From positions 2,264,501 through 2,328,500 of the forward strand of contig NZ_CP079095.1 of the NCBI RefSeq assembly GCF_019285515.1: a stretch of DNA of 64,000 nt. Reading direction: 5' to 3'. The notes beneath the pieces are model-generated. The model worked only from the letters and a program-made list of their open reading frames with translations. It made no database searches and was not told the origin of the DNA. This stretch comes from Methylococcus sp. Mc7 (GTDB lineage Bacteria; Pseudomonadota; Gammaproteobacteria; Methylococcales; Methylococcaceae). Both the position numbers and the translations under genes were made by a program. Each line of letters opens with the position of its first letter. The first letter of the stretch is position 1. Shown one piece after another: positions 45,995 to 54,227 of the stretch.

Positions 45995-47241
45995 ATGGCG
46001 ACATCGGCTGGCTGCGGGACTGGCTGGCGGCAGCCGGACTCGAGCCGCGCGCTTTGGGCGAAGCCGCCGTCGAATGCGCCTTGAAACGGCGGCTCCATGC
46101 CGCCGGCTGTGCCGCCGCGGCCTACCCGGCGATGCTGGCGGCTGATGCGGAGGAACGGGCGCGTCTGCTGGAGGCGGTATTGGTGCCCGAAACCTGGTTT
46201 TTCCGGGAGCCGCCGGCCTTCGAAGCGCTGGCCGAGTCCGCCGCCCGGCATCGACTGGAGCGGCGGACTGGGCCGTTCCGGGTCCTCAGCCTGGGCTGTT
46301 CGACGGGGGAGGAGCCCTGGTCCATCGTCATCGCGCTGCGGGAGGCCGGGTTGGAAAAGGGGGATGTCCGGGTCGAAGCCCTGGATATCAGCGCCAGGGC
46401 CATCGAGGCGGCCAGTGTGGGAATCTACGGCGGACGCTCGTTCCGGAATCCGGGGGACGGGACCTGGCGCAGCCGCTATTTCGATGAGATCGGTCACGGC
46501 CGCTACCGTGTGCAGGACGGGCTGCGCGGCGACGTCGAGTTCCGGGTCGCCCACCTGGGCGGGGCGGGCTGGGGCGACGGCAGCCGGCGCTACCACGCGG
46601 TGTTTTGCCGCAACGTGCTCATCTATTTGAAGGCCGATCTCAGGGCCCGAATCATTGGACGGTGCCGTGAGGCGCTCGATCCGGGCGGGTTGCTGGTTCT
46701 GGGGCATGCCGACGGCATCGGCGGGCTCGACCGCGGTTTCCGGCGGCATGGCGCGGCCGGAGCGTTCTCCTGGATACGGCAGGACGCGGCCGAAGCGGAG
46801 ATCCCTCCCGTTCCTCCCTCCAGGCCGGTGCCCATCAAGGCGGCCAGGCGCGACGCCCTGGCCGGAGCGAAGCCTTCGGGGCCGGACCTGCCCTCTGGCG
46901 CCAAGGAAGCCGCGCGTGCCGCGCCGTCGGATGACGTCGCGACGCTGAGCACCGCGCGCGCCCTGGCGGACGGTGGGGACTACACGGCCGCGGAACGCCT
47001 CTGTCTCGGCTATCTGGCTTCACACCCGCACGATCCGGAGGTCCACGCCTTGCTCGGGATCGTCATGTCGGCCGCCAATCGGGAGGACGAAGCGCTGAAA
47101 TATTTCCGCCAGGCGCTTTATCTGGCCCCCACGCACGGCGAAAGCCTGCTGCACATGGCCGCCCTTCACGAGCGGCGCGGGGATGAGGAGCGCGCCCGCC
47201 ACTTCCGCAACCGCTCCGCCGCCGGTGAGGGTGGGCAATGA
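45985..47241 (+). CDS. CheR-type methyltransferase with TPR domain (WspC-like)
   Basis: A 418-residue receptor methyltransferase. It starts at a GTG inside the end of the cheW gene (10-base overlap). The SAM site is FRVLSLGCSTGEEPWSI near residue 95, with ALDISARAIEAA, YHAVFCRNVLIYL near 205 and GGLLVLGHADG. After an Ala/Pro-rich linker there are two or three TPR repeats (about residues 315-410, for example GDYTAAERLCLGYLASHPHD). CheR plus TPR is the WspC layout. It would methylate a receptor that is not encoded here. Confidence 0.9.
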   Translation: MRLNGDIGWLRDWLAAAGLEPRALGEAAVECALKRRLHAAGCAAAAYPAMLAADAEERARLLEAVLVPETWFFREPPAFEALAESAARHRLERRTGPFRVLSLGCSTGEEPWSIVIALREAGLEKGDVRVEALDISARAIEAASVGIYGGRSFRNPGDGTWRSRYFDEIGHGRYRVQDGLRGDVEFRVAHLGGAGWGDGSRRYHAVFCRNVLIYLKADLRARIIGRCREALDPGGLLVLGHADGIGGLDRGFRRHGAAGAFSWIRQDAAEAEIPPVPPSRPVPIKAARRDALAGAKPSGPDLPSGAKEAARAAPSDDVATLSTARALADGGDYTAAERLCLGYLASHPHDPEVHALLGIVMSAANREDEALKYFRQALYLAPTHGESLLHMAALHERRGDEERARHFRNRSAAGEGGQ

Positions 47242-47891
47242 CGGAAGCCGGAATCTCGGAGGAAAGCTGCTGGAACCGGATCGGCATCTACGGCAGCCGT
47301 GAGTGCCCCCGCCTCGCCGAGGTGATCCATTGTCGCAGTTGCGGCGTTTATCAGGCCGCGGGCCGTGCGCTGTTCGACCGCCCGCCTGCGGAGGACAGCA
47401 TCGAGCGCTGGACCGAACAGCTCTCGGCCGTGACGGACGAGGACGCCGCGGAACGGACGTCGCTGGTGGTCTTCCGGCTGGGGGCGGAATGGTTTGCCTT
47501 GCCGGCGGAGTGGGTGCGGGAAGGCATCGCGCCGGGCCTCTGGCGGAGCGTTCCGCACCGCAGCGGGAACGAATTCCTGGGAATCATGAGTGTGCGCGGC
47601 GATCTGATTCCGTATTTTTCCCTCGCCGCCGTCCTGGGCATCGAAAGCGAAGCCGATTCCGCAAGTGGAGTGGTCCTGGTCTGCGGCGGGGAGGGGCGCC
47701 GGCTGGTGTTTCCGGTCGGAGCCATCCTGGGCGCGAGGCGTCTGATCCTGGACGAGGAAAGCAGGCCGCCGGCGACGGTCGGCAGGGCCGCCGACGCTTA
47801 CACCCGGTGGCTGGTGAGGCATCATGTGGGAAGCATAGCGGTGCTGGACGCCGAACGTCTGTTCGGAGCGCTCGAGGCCATGCTGCGATGA
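47238..47891 (+). CDS. CheW-family protein with N-terminal Cys motif (WspD-like)
   Basis: A 217-residue protein. An N-terminal module with CWNRIGIYGSREC and HCRSC (Cys near residues 11, 23, 32 and 35) matches the WspD N-terminus and may bind a metal. A CheW domain follows from about residue 75: FRLGAEWFALPAEWVREG, FLGIMSVRGDLIPYFSL and SIAVLDAERLF. It overlaps both neighbours by four bases. It is the second coupling protein of the operon. Confidence 0.88.
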   Translation: MTEAGISEESCWNRIGIYGSRECPRLAEVIHCRSCGVYQAAGRALFDRPPAEDSIERWTEQLSAVTDEDAAERTSLVVFRLGAEWFALPAEWVREGIAPGLWRSVPHRSGNEFLGIMSVRGDLIPYFSLAAVLGIESEADSASGVVLVCGGEGRRLVFPVGAILGARRLILDEESRPPATVGRAADAYTRWLVRHHVGSIAVLDAERLFGALEAMLR

Positions 47892-50119
47892 GCGATTTCG
47901 CCCTGCTGGATCTGTTCCGGGAGGAAGTCGACACCCATGCGGGCGTCCTGACCGCGGGCCTGATCGCGTTGGAAGCGGGGCCGGCCGGACCCGGGCAGAT
48001 CGAACCGCTCATGCGCGCCGCCCATTCGCTCAAGGGGGCGGCGCGGGTCTTGGGGCTGGATGCGGCGGTCGGCATCGCCCACGCCATGGAGGACGGGCTG
48101 GTGGCGGCCAAGGAAGGCAGGCTGGAACTGAGTCCGGCGCGGGTCGACGTGCTGCTCAAGGGCGTCGACTGGATCGTCGCCCTGGCGCAGGTGGACGAGT
48201 CGGACCTGCCGGCCTGGCTGGTGGCGCAGGCGGACGCGGCGGACGATCTGGAGCGCCGTCTGCGGCATCTCGAGCAGGTGGAACCGGGTACGGCCGGCGG
48301 CTCCTCCGGGCCGGCGGAGCCGCCGGCAATCGCCGAAGCGGCGCCGCCTCCTTCCGAAACCGAAGCCGTGGCGGTGTCCGCCGCGCCGGTACCGGAACCC
48401 GTGTCCACCGGGGCGCCGGACCGCTCCGTCAAGATCAGCGCCGAGGTGCTCAACCGGATCATCAGCCTGGCCTCCGAGTCACTGGTCGAGGCGCACCGCA
48501 TGGAGGACATGCTCGCCGGCCTGGAGACCACTCGCCGGGGGTTGGGCCGGCTGGCGGCCGTGCTGCAGAAAGAAGATCAAGGGGCGAGTGCGCTCCGGCT
48601 GCTGGAGGAGATACGCGGCGGGCTGGGGCGGACGCTCGAGGAGCTGGATGCCCACGCGCGCCGCGCGGCGTCGACCGCCGAATCCCAGTTCAGGGAAGTG
48701 GTGGCCGGCCGGATGCGTCCTTTCGAGGAAGGGACGCGTTCGTTTCCGCGCCAGGTTCGCGATCTGGCGCGGGAGCTCGGCAAGCAGGTCCATTTCGAGA
48801 TCGGCGGCGGCACCACCCTGGTCGACCGTGACATCCTCGCCAAGCTGGAGGCGCCACTCGGCCATCTGCTCCGGAACGCGCTGGATCACGGCCTGGAGCC
48901 GCCGGAGCAGCGGCGGGCGTCGGGGAAGCCGGAAACCGGCAGCCTCCGCCTCGAGGCGCGTCATCACGCCGGGCTGCTGCTGATCTCGGTGAGCGACGAC
49001 GGCCGCGGCGTGGACCGCGAGCGGCTCCGGCGGAAGATCGTCGAACGCAACCTGACCACGGCGGCGCTGGCGACGCAGATGACCGACGCGGAGCTGTTCG
49101 ACTTCCTGTTTCTGCCGGGGCTGTCGACGCGCGACGTGACCAGCCGGGTATCGGGCCGCGGCGTGGGTCTGGACGTGGTGCAATCCATGGTGCATGCCGA
49201 AGGCGGCTCGGCGTCGGTCGAGTCGGCGGCCGGCCGTGGCACGGTGTTCCGGCTCCAGCTTCCGGTCACCCGCTCGGTGGTCCGCGCCCTGCTGGTCCGG
49301 CTCGGTGGCGAACCCTATGCCTTCCCCCTGGCGCGAATCGGCTACCTGGCGGCACTGGAGCCTTCCGAACTCAAGACCATCGAGGGCCGAAGCTATTTCG
49401 TCGCGGACGGCGCGAACGTCGCCCTCGTCGCCGCCCGCGAGCTGCTGGGAATGGAGGCTCCGGATACGATGGCGGACCGCCTCCATGCGGTGGTTCTGAT
49501 GAACCAGGGGGAAGCCTTTGCCATCGAGGTCGACGACTTTCTCGGCGAGTCCGAACTGGTGGTCAGGCCCATGGATACGCGGTTCGGCAAGGTTCCGCAC
49601 CTCAGCGCCGTTTCGGTCGCGGAGGACGGCATGCCCGTCCTGATTCTCGACGTGGACGACCTGTTCCGGTCCATCGCCTCGATGCTGTCGGGCGGCCTGG
49701 CGGTCGGGCGGCGCGGCCGTTCGGCGCCGGAACGCCAGCGTGTCCGCAGGATCCTGGTGGTGGACGATTCCATCACCGTGCGCGAACTGGAGCGGCGGCT
49801 GCTCGAAAATCAGGGCTACGAGGTGGACGTGGCGGTCGACGGCATGGAGGGCTGGAATGCGCTGGGGCTGGGCCGCTACGATCTGGTGGTGAGCGACGTC
49901 GACATGCCGCGCATGAACGGCATCGAGCTGGTGCGGCGGATACGGGCCGATGCCCGTTTCGAGCGGCTGCCCGTCATGATCGTTTCGTACAAGGACAGGG
50001 AGGAGGACCGGATGGCGGGACTGGAGGCGGGCGCGGACTACTATCTCGCCAAGAGCGGGTTCCGCGACGATACGCTGATCCAGGCGGTGCGGGAACTGAT
50101 CGGAGAGGCCGCGGTTTGA
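47888..50119 (+). CDS. hybrid CheA histidine kinase with receiver (WspE-like)
   Basis: A 743-residue kinase. The Hpt domain has the phosphorylated His46 in AAHSLKGAARVLG. A Pro/Ala-rich linker is followed by a dimerisation helix region, the ATPase boxes HLLRNALDHGLE, SDDGRGVD and GRGVGLDVVQSM, a CheW-like domain (residues about 455-590) and a C-terminal receiver with VVDDS near 622 and phospho-acceptor Asp near 669 (VVSDVDMPRMNG), plus the conserved Lys in YLAKSG. All catalytic residues look intact. The layout is that of WspE. It should phosphorylate the downstream receiver-phosphatase. Confidence 0.93.
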   Translation: MSDFALLDLFREEVDTHAGVLTAGLIALEAGPAGPGQIEPLMRAAHSLKGAARVLGLDAAVGIAHAMEDGLVAAKEGRLELSPARVDVLLKGVDWIVALAQVDESDLPAWLVAQADAADDLERRLRHLEQVEPGTAGGSSGPAEPPAIAEAAPPPSETEAVAVSAAPVPEPVSTGAPDRSVKISAEVLNRIISLASESLVEAHRMEDMLAGLETTRRGLGRLAAVLQKEDQGASALRLLEEIRGGLGRTLEELDAHARRAASTAESQFREVVAGRMRPFEEGTRSFPRQVRDLARELGKQVHFEIGGGTTLVDRDILAKLEAPLGHLLRNALDHGLEPPEQRRASGKPETGSLRLEARHHAGLLLISVSDDGRGVDRERLRRKIVERNLTTAALATQMTDAELFDFLFLPGLSTRDVTSRVSGRGVGLDVVQSMVHAEGGSASVESAAGRGTVFRLQLPVTRSVVRALLVRLGGEPYAFPLARIGYLAALEPSELKTIEGRSYFVADGANVALVAARELLGMEAPDTMADRLHAVVLMNQGEAFAIEVDDFLGESELVVRPMDTRFGKVPHLSAVSVAEDGMPVLILDVDDLFRSIASMLSGGLAVGRRGRSAPERQRVRRILVVDDSITVRELERRLLENQGYEVDVAVDGMEGWNALGLGRYDLVVSDVDMPRMNGIELVRRIRADARFERLPVMIVSYKDREEDRMAGLEAGADYYLAKSGFRDDTLIQAVRELIGEAAV

Positions 50120-51183
50120 GGATCGCGATCGTAAACGCGGACCGCCAGGCGATCGAAACCCTGCGCGGCGTGGTCGAGCGGGAGGCGGGCCTGGAGGTCT
50201 GCTGGACCGCCCTCGACGGGAAGGACGCCGTGGCCCGCTGCGCCGCCGACAGGCCGGATCTGATCCTGATGGCGATGCATCTGCCGGCGATGGACGGTGT
50301 CGAAGCCACGCGCCGCATCATGGGCACGACTCCCTGCCCCATCCTGGTGGTGACGGCGACGATCGCCGGTGCCTTCACCCGTGTCTACGAGGCCATTGCG
50401 GCCGGCGCCGTGGATGCGGTCGAGACGCCGCGAAGGCTGGAGGACGGCGAGAAAGTCGCCGGCGCCGGCGAGCTGTTGCGCAAGATAGCGACGGTGGGCG
50501 CCCTGATGGCCGCGCCGTCCCACGGGGCATCCGCGGGAAAACCGGCGCCTCGGCAGGCGCGGCCGTCGAACGGCGGGGGGGTGCCGGTGGTGGCGATCGG
50601 GTCCTCGACCGGCGGTCCCCAGGCGCTCGGCGTCGTTCTCGCCGGGCTTCCGGCCGATTTTCCCGCTGCCGTACTGGTGGTGCAGCATCTGGACGCGCGT
50701 TTCGCCGACAACCTGGCGCACTGGCTGTCGCGCCAGACGCCGCTGGATGTCCGGCTGCTGGAGCGGCCGGAGCGGATCAGGCCGGCCACGGTGTTCCTTG
50801 CTGCTCGCGAGGCGCACATGGTGCTGGACGGCCGGATGCGGCTCCACTACGTCGAAGCCGAGGACAAGGCCAGCCATTGCCCGTCGGTGGACCGGCTGTT
50901 CGAAAGCCTCGCCGTTCTCCCCGGCCTGGCCGGTTGCGGGGTGCTGCTGACGGGGATGGGCAGGGACGGCGCAGCGGGTCTGCTGGCTTTGCGGCGGGCG
51001 GGCATGATGACGATCGCACAGGACGAGAACACCAGCGTCATCTGGGGCATGCCGGGGGCCGCCGTCCGGCAGCAAGCGGCCAGTGCCGTTCTGCCTCTGG
51101 ATCGGATCGCGCCCGCCGTGGTGCGGCACATACGTTCGTTAACGGAACCGGGACGAGTTTCCCAGGGAGCTTCTGATGAGTGA
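50116..51183 (+). CDS. CheB/WspF-type methylesterase with degenerate receiver
   Basis: A 355-residue protein starting at a TTG that overlaps the kinase stop (TTGA). The methylesterase domain is intact, with Ser in GSSTGGPQA, His in VQHLDARFADN and Asp in GMGRDGAAG. The N-terminal receiver reads LILMAMHLPAMDG where a phospho-acceptor Asp is expected, so residue 53 is Ala (codon GCG). The acidic pocket is also weak (IVNADR, with Ala at position 8). It probably cannot be phosphorylated, so demethylation would not be governed by the kinase in the usual way. Confidence 0.92.
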   Translation: MRIAIVNADRQAIETLRGVVEREAGLEVCWTALDGKDAVARCAADRPDLILMAMHLPAMDGVEATRRIMGTTPCPILVVTATIAGAFTRVYEAIAAGAVDAVETPRRLEDGEKVAGAGELLRKIATVGALMAAPSHGASAGKPAPRQARPSNGGGVPVVAIGSSTGGPQALGVVLAGLPADFPAAVLVVQHLDARFADNLAHWLSRQTPLDVRLLERPERIRPATVFLAAREAHMVLDGRMRLHYVEAEDKASHCPSVDRLFESLAVLPGLAGCGVLLTGMGRDGAAGLLALRRAGMMTIAQDENTSVIWGMPGAAVRQQAASAVLPLDRIAPAVVRHIRSLTEPGRVSQGASDE

Positions 51184-52348
51184 AGAGAAAGGGGTGACCG
51201 CGGCGCTCGCGGTCGCCCACCCCGTCGTCGTGCTGCTGATCGACGACCAGAAGATCATCGGCGAAGCCGTCCGCCGCCTGCTGAAGGACGAGACGGACAT
51301 GGAGTTCCATTTCCTGAGCGATCCGACCCAGGCTCTGGCGGAAGCGGAGCGGGTACGGCCCACCATCATCCTCCAGGATCTGGTGATGCCGGAAGTGGAC
51401 GGGCTCGATCTGGTGGTACGGTTCCGGGAGCATCCGGCTTCCCGCAACATCCCGCTGATCGTGCTGTCGAGCAAGGAGGAGCCGACGGTGAAGGCGGAAG
51501 CCTTCGCACGGGGGGCGAACGACTACCTGGTCAAGCTGCCCGACCGCATCGAGCTGATCGCCCGCCTGCGCTACCATTCCGATGCCTACATCGCCCAGCT
51601 GCAGCGCGACGAGGCCTACGGCGCGCTGGCGGCGGAACTGCACGAGGCGGCGAGCTACGTGCGCTCGCAACTGCCGGCGCCGATACTCGCGGGGCCCATC
51701 CGCAGCGCCTGGGAGTTCGTGCCCTCCACCACGCTGGGAGGGGATTCCTTCGGCTATTTCGACGTCGATCCCGGCCATTTCGCATTTTTCCTCCTGGACG
51801 TCTGCGGGCACGGCGTGGGGCCCGCCCTGCTCTCGGTATCGGCCATGGCGGCGATCAGCCGGCGTACCCTCCCGGAGGTGGATTTCCTGGAACCGGCGTC
51901 GGTGCTTGGTGCGCTGAACGAGGCCTTCGCCATGGAAAAGCACAATCTGCTGTATTTCACCATCTGGTACGGGGTGTTCGAGCGGGCCACCCGCACGGTG
52001 CGCTACGCCAGCGCGGGGCATCCCCCGGCGATCGTCATCGCGGCCGGCGGCGGGCCGGCCGAGCTGCGGCAGCAGGCCATGCCCATCGGCGTGATGGGCG
52101 ATGCGACGTTCACGGCAGCGGAGTTCCGCTTGCCGCCGGCCGCCGCGGTTTATCTGTTCAGCGATGGAATCTACGAGGTCACGCGCCCCAGCGGGGACGA
52201 GTTCACGTTCGGCGAGTTCACGGAGCAGCTTGCGTCGGTCGCTTCGGCCGGCGGCGGGCCGCGGGAGCTGCTGGCGGCGATGCGGGCCATCCAGGACAGT
52301 GCCGAGTTCGAAGACGACGTTTCCGTCCTGGAGTTGAAGTTCGATTGA
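51176..52348 (+). CDS. response regulator with WspR-like receiver and PP2C/SpoIIE phosphatase output
   Basis: A 390-residue protein. Residues 16-150 form a receiver with Asp68 ([11 protein letters not shown]), [20 protein letters not shown] and [19 protein letters not shown], strikingly like the WspR receiver. Residues about 175-390 form a PP2C-type serine phosphatase: GGDSFG near 187, [13 protein letters not shown] near 206, ASAGHPP, FSDGIYE and EDDVSVLEL, with the metal-binding Asp residues present. The GGDEF domain of WspR is absent. The output is therefore probably dephosphorylation of a partner, typically a STAS anti-anti-sigma factor, and not cyclic di-GMP synthesis. It overlaps cheB by eight bases. 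Confidence 0.93.
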   Translation: MSEEKGVTAALAVAHPVVVLLIDDQKIIGEAVRRLLKDETDMEFHFLSDPTQALAEAERVRPTIILQDLVMPEVDGLDLVVRFREHPASRNIPLIVLSSKEEPTVKAEAFARGANDYLVKLPDRIELIARLRYHSDAYIAQLQRDEAYGALAAELHEAASYVRSQLPAPILAGPIRSAWEFVPSTTLGGDSFGYFDVDPGHFAFFLLDVCGHGVGPALLSVSAMAAISRRTLPEVDFLEPASVLGALNEAFAMEKHNLLYFTIWYGVFERATRTVRYASAGHPPAIVIAAGGGPAELRQQAMPIGVMGDATFTAAEFRLPPAAAVYLFSDGIYEVTRPSGDEFTFGEFTEQLASVASAGGGPRELLAAMRAIQDSAEFEDDVSVLELKFD

Positions 52349-52370
52349 TCCCGAGGGCTCCGGAGCATCG

Positions 52371-52770
52371 ATGATCCGCAGCGCCGCTCGGCCGGTCCTC
52401 ATGAGGGCGAGATCGGTGCGGCCGGCGTCGAGTTTGCCGAGGTTGGGGAATGGCGCGGCGAGGTCCGCCGCCGAACCATTCCGCCAGTTTCGCGCCGTAT
52501 TCGTCCACGGCGGTGGCGGGTATCCAGCGTCCCTCGCCGGTCGGATCGTCCGTCCCCTTCAGCTGCAGCGCCGTGCCGGGGACGGTGTATTCGTGGGGGA
52601 GTAGTTGAAGACGGAAGACGGGTAGAACAGGTTCTGGCCCATGGCCTTGGGGAGTTCGCCGAGTACGCCGTCGCTCTGGGCGTTGTATGCGCGGAGCAGG
52701 TGTGTCACGAACTGCACAGGCCGCAATCCCAGGTGTACGGCAGTGTGTGGATTGCGTAACTCCAGCCGTG
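52371..52770 (-). pseudogene. fused relic of DUF1800 and DUF1501 genes
   Basis: On the minus strand, [19 protein letters not shown] and [17 protein letters not shown] match the end of DUF1800 proteins. One frame change later the sequence reads [17 protein letters not shown] and then [20 protein letters not shown], which is the end of DUF1501. Another frame change gives [13 protein letters not shown]. The two families are usually neighbours, so a deletion seems to have joined their ends. No start codon or full domain remains. This accounts for most of the 606-base gap 52349-52954, and I see nothing else in it. Confidence 0.55.
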
Positions 52771-52954
52771 ATCGCTGGTATGGCCGTCCTTGCGCAAAGG
52801 CTGAGAATGAGTTGTCAGGAGACTCCAACGTCTCGATTTCGGCGCCGACTCCCTCTACACTTCCGGGCCGAACCGGCCGGCTGCACGGGCGCGTTTTCCG
52901 CCCGCCGCCGGCATTGCGCCACCCACGAATTTCATCAAGGAGCGGGGTCCCAAG

Positions 52955-53698
52955 ATGTCGAAACTGCCGAAGCTGAGCCTGGCCGCCATGCTGTTGTTCT
53001 TTGCCCTGGCCGCCAGGGCCGAGCAATTGCGCATGGTGGCGGACGAGTGGCCGCCGTATGTCGATCCGACCGCCGCGGGGGGCGGTCTGGCCATCGACCT
53101 GGTGTCCGCCGTGTTTTCCCTCGCCGGCTACACCACCCAGCTCACGGTGGACGACTGGTCGCGCGACCTGGAAGGAGCCAGCATCGGCGTCTACGACGTG
53201 GTCGCGAACATCTGGTACACCGACGAACGCGCCCAGTATCTCGACTACAGCGATCCTTACCTGGTCAACGATGTCCGCTTCGTCAAGCGCAAATGGACCG
53301 ACATCGAGTTCGAGGATTACGGCGACATCCGGGGCCTGCGGATCGGCATGGTGAAGAACTACGGCTACCCTTCGGGGTTTCTCCGTGCGGGTGGCGTGCT
53401 GAAGATCGCCAACGACACCCTGGTCGAGGCGCTGACCGAACTGGTGGAGGGCCAATGCGATCTGGTGATCGACGACAAGCACGTGCTGGAATACACGGCG
53501 AAGAGATACCTGCCCGAAAGCGAGAACCGCCTGGAGTTCCTACCGCGGCCGGTGGGCCTTGAGCAGCTGCACATCGCCGTCAGCCGCGCCAATCCCAATC
53601 ACGCCCGGATCGTCGACGACTTCAACCGGGCGCTCAAGGCGATGAAGAACGACGGCACCTACGGCCGGATTCTGGATGCCCACAACTACCGGCCTTAG
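52955..53698 (+). CDS. periplasmic solute-binding protein (SBP_bac_3 type)
   Basis: A 247-residue protein with a signal peptide ending near ARA-EQ (residue 22). The family 3 binding-protein pattern is clear: LRMVADEWPPYV, GGLAIDLVSAVFSLAGY, YDVVANIWYTDERAQYLDYS, then LRIGMVKNYGYPSG and ALTELVEGQCDLVIDD. It would bind an amino acid or similar small molecule, or act as a sensor input. No ABC permease or ATPase is adjacent, so its partner is unknown. Its stop overlaps the convergent glutathione peroxidase stop. Confidence 0.8.
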   Translation: MSKLPKLSLAAMLLFFALAARAEQLRMVADEWPPYVDPTAAGGGLAIDLVSAVFSLAGYTTQLTVDDWSRDLEGASIGVYDVVANIWYTDERAQYLDYSDPYLVNDVRFVKRKWTDIEFEDYGDIRGLRIGMVKNYGYPSGFLRAGGVLKIANDTLVEALTELVEGQCDLVIDDKHVLEYTAKRYLPESENRLEFLPRPVGLEQLHIAVSRANPNHARIVDDFNRALKAMKNDGTYGRILDAHNYRP

Positions 53699-54189
53699 CC
53701 CTCGCTCCCGGCGGCCAGCAGCGGCAAGAGGTCGGGTTCGATGCGCTCCGGCGTGGCGGTCGGCGCATAGCGCCTGACGACTTCGCCGTTGCGGTCGACC
53801 AGGAACTTGGTGAAGTTCCATTTGACGGCTTCGCTGCCGAGCAGCCCCGGTTGCGCGGACTTGAGATAGGCGTAGAGGGGGTGGGCGTGGTCGCCGTTCA
53901 CCTCGATCTTTGCGAACAGCGGGAAACTCACCTCGTACCGGCTCGAACAGAACCGTCGGATCTCCGCCTCGCTGCCCGGTTCCTGTGCGCCGAACTGGTT
54001 GCAGGGAAAGCCGAGGATCACCAGCCCGGCGTCGCGATGGCGCCGGTACAGCGCTTCCAGGCCGTCGTACTGGGGGGTGAAGCCGCAGCGGCTGGCGACG
54101 TTGACGATCAGGAGAACCTTGCCGCGGTAGCTGTCCAGGCGAACGGTTTCGCCCTCCAGGCTGCGGACTTCGAAGTCGTAGATGTTCAT
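53695..54189 (-). CDS. glutathione peroxidase (Cys type)
   Basis: A 164-residue thiol peroxidase. The peroxidatic residue is Cys35 in NVASRCGFTPQYDGL, with the Gln in GFPCNQFGAQEPG and the Trp-Asn in VKWNFTKFLVDRNGEVV completing the site. It has no signal peptide, so it is cytosolic. Length is normal for bacterial Gpx/BtuE-type proteins. It ends convergently with the solute-binding protein gene. Confidence 0.93.
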   Translation of the reverse strand: MNIYDFEVRSLEGETVRLDSYRGKVLLIVNVASRCGFTPQYDGLEALYRRHRDAGLVILGFPCNQFGAQEPGSEAEIRRFCSSRYEVSFPLFAKIEVNGDHAHPLYAYLKSAQPGLLGSEAVKWNFTKFLVDRNGEVVRRYAPTATPERIEPDLLPLLAAGSEG

Positions 54190-54227
54190 GTCTCAAATCC
54201 TGTCGCAAGGGTGAAGGGAAGGCGGTA

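Noticed and set aside
53695-54189. Selenocysteine in the glutathione peroxidase
   Set aside because: The active-site codon is Cys, not TGA.
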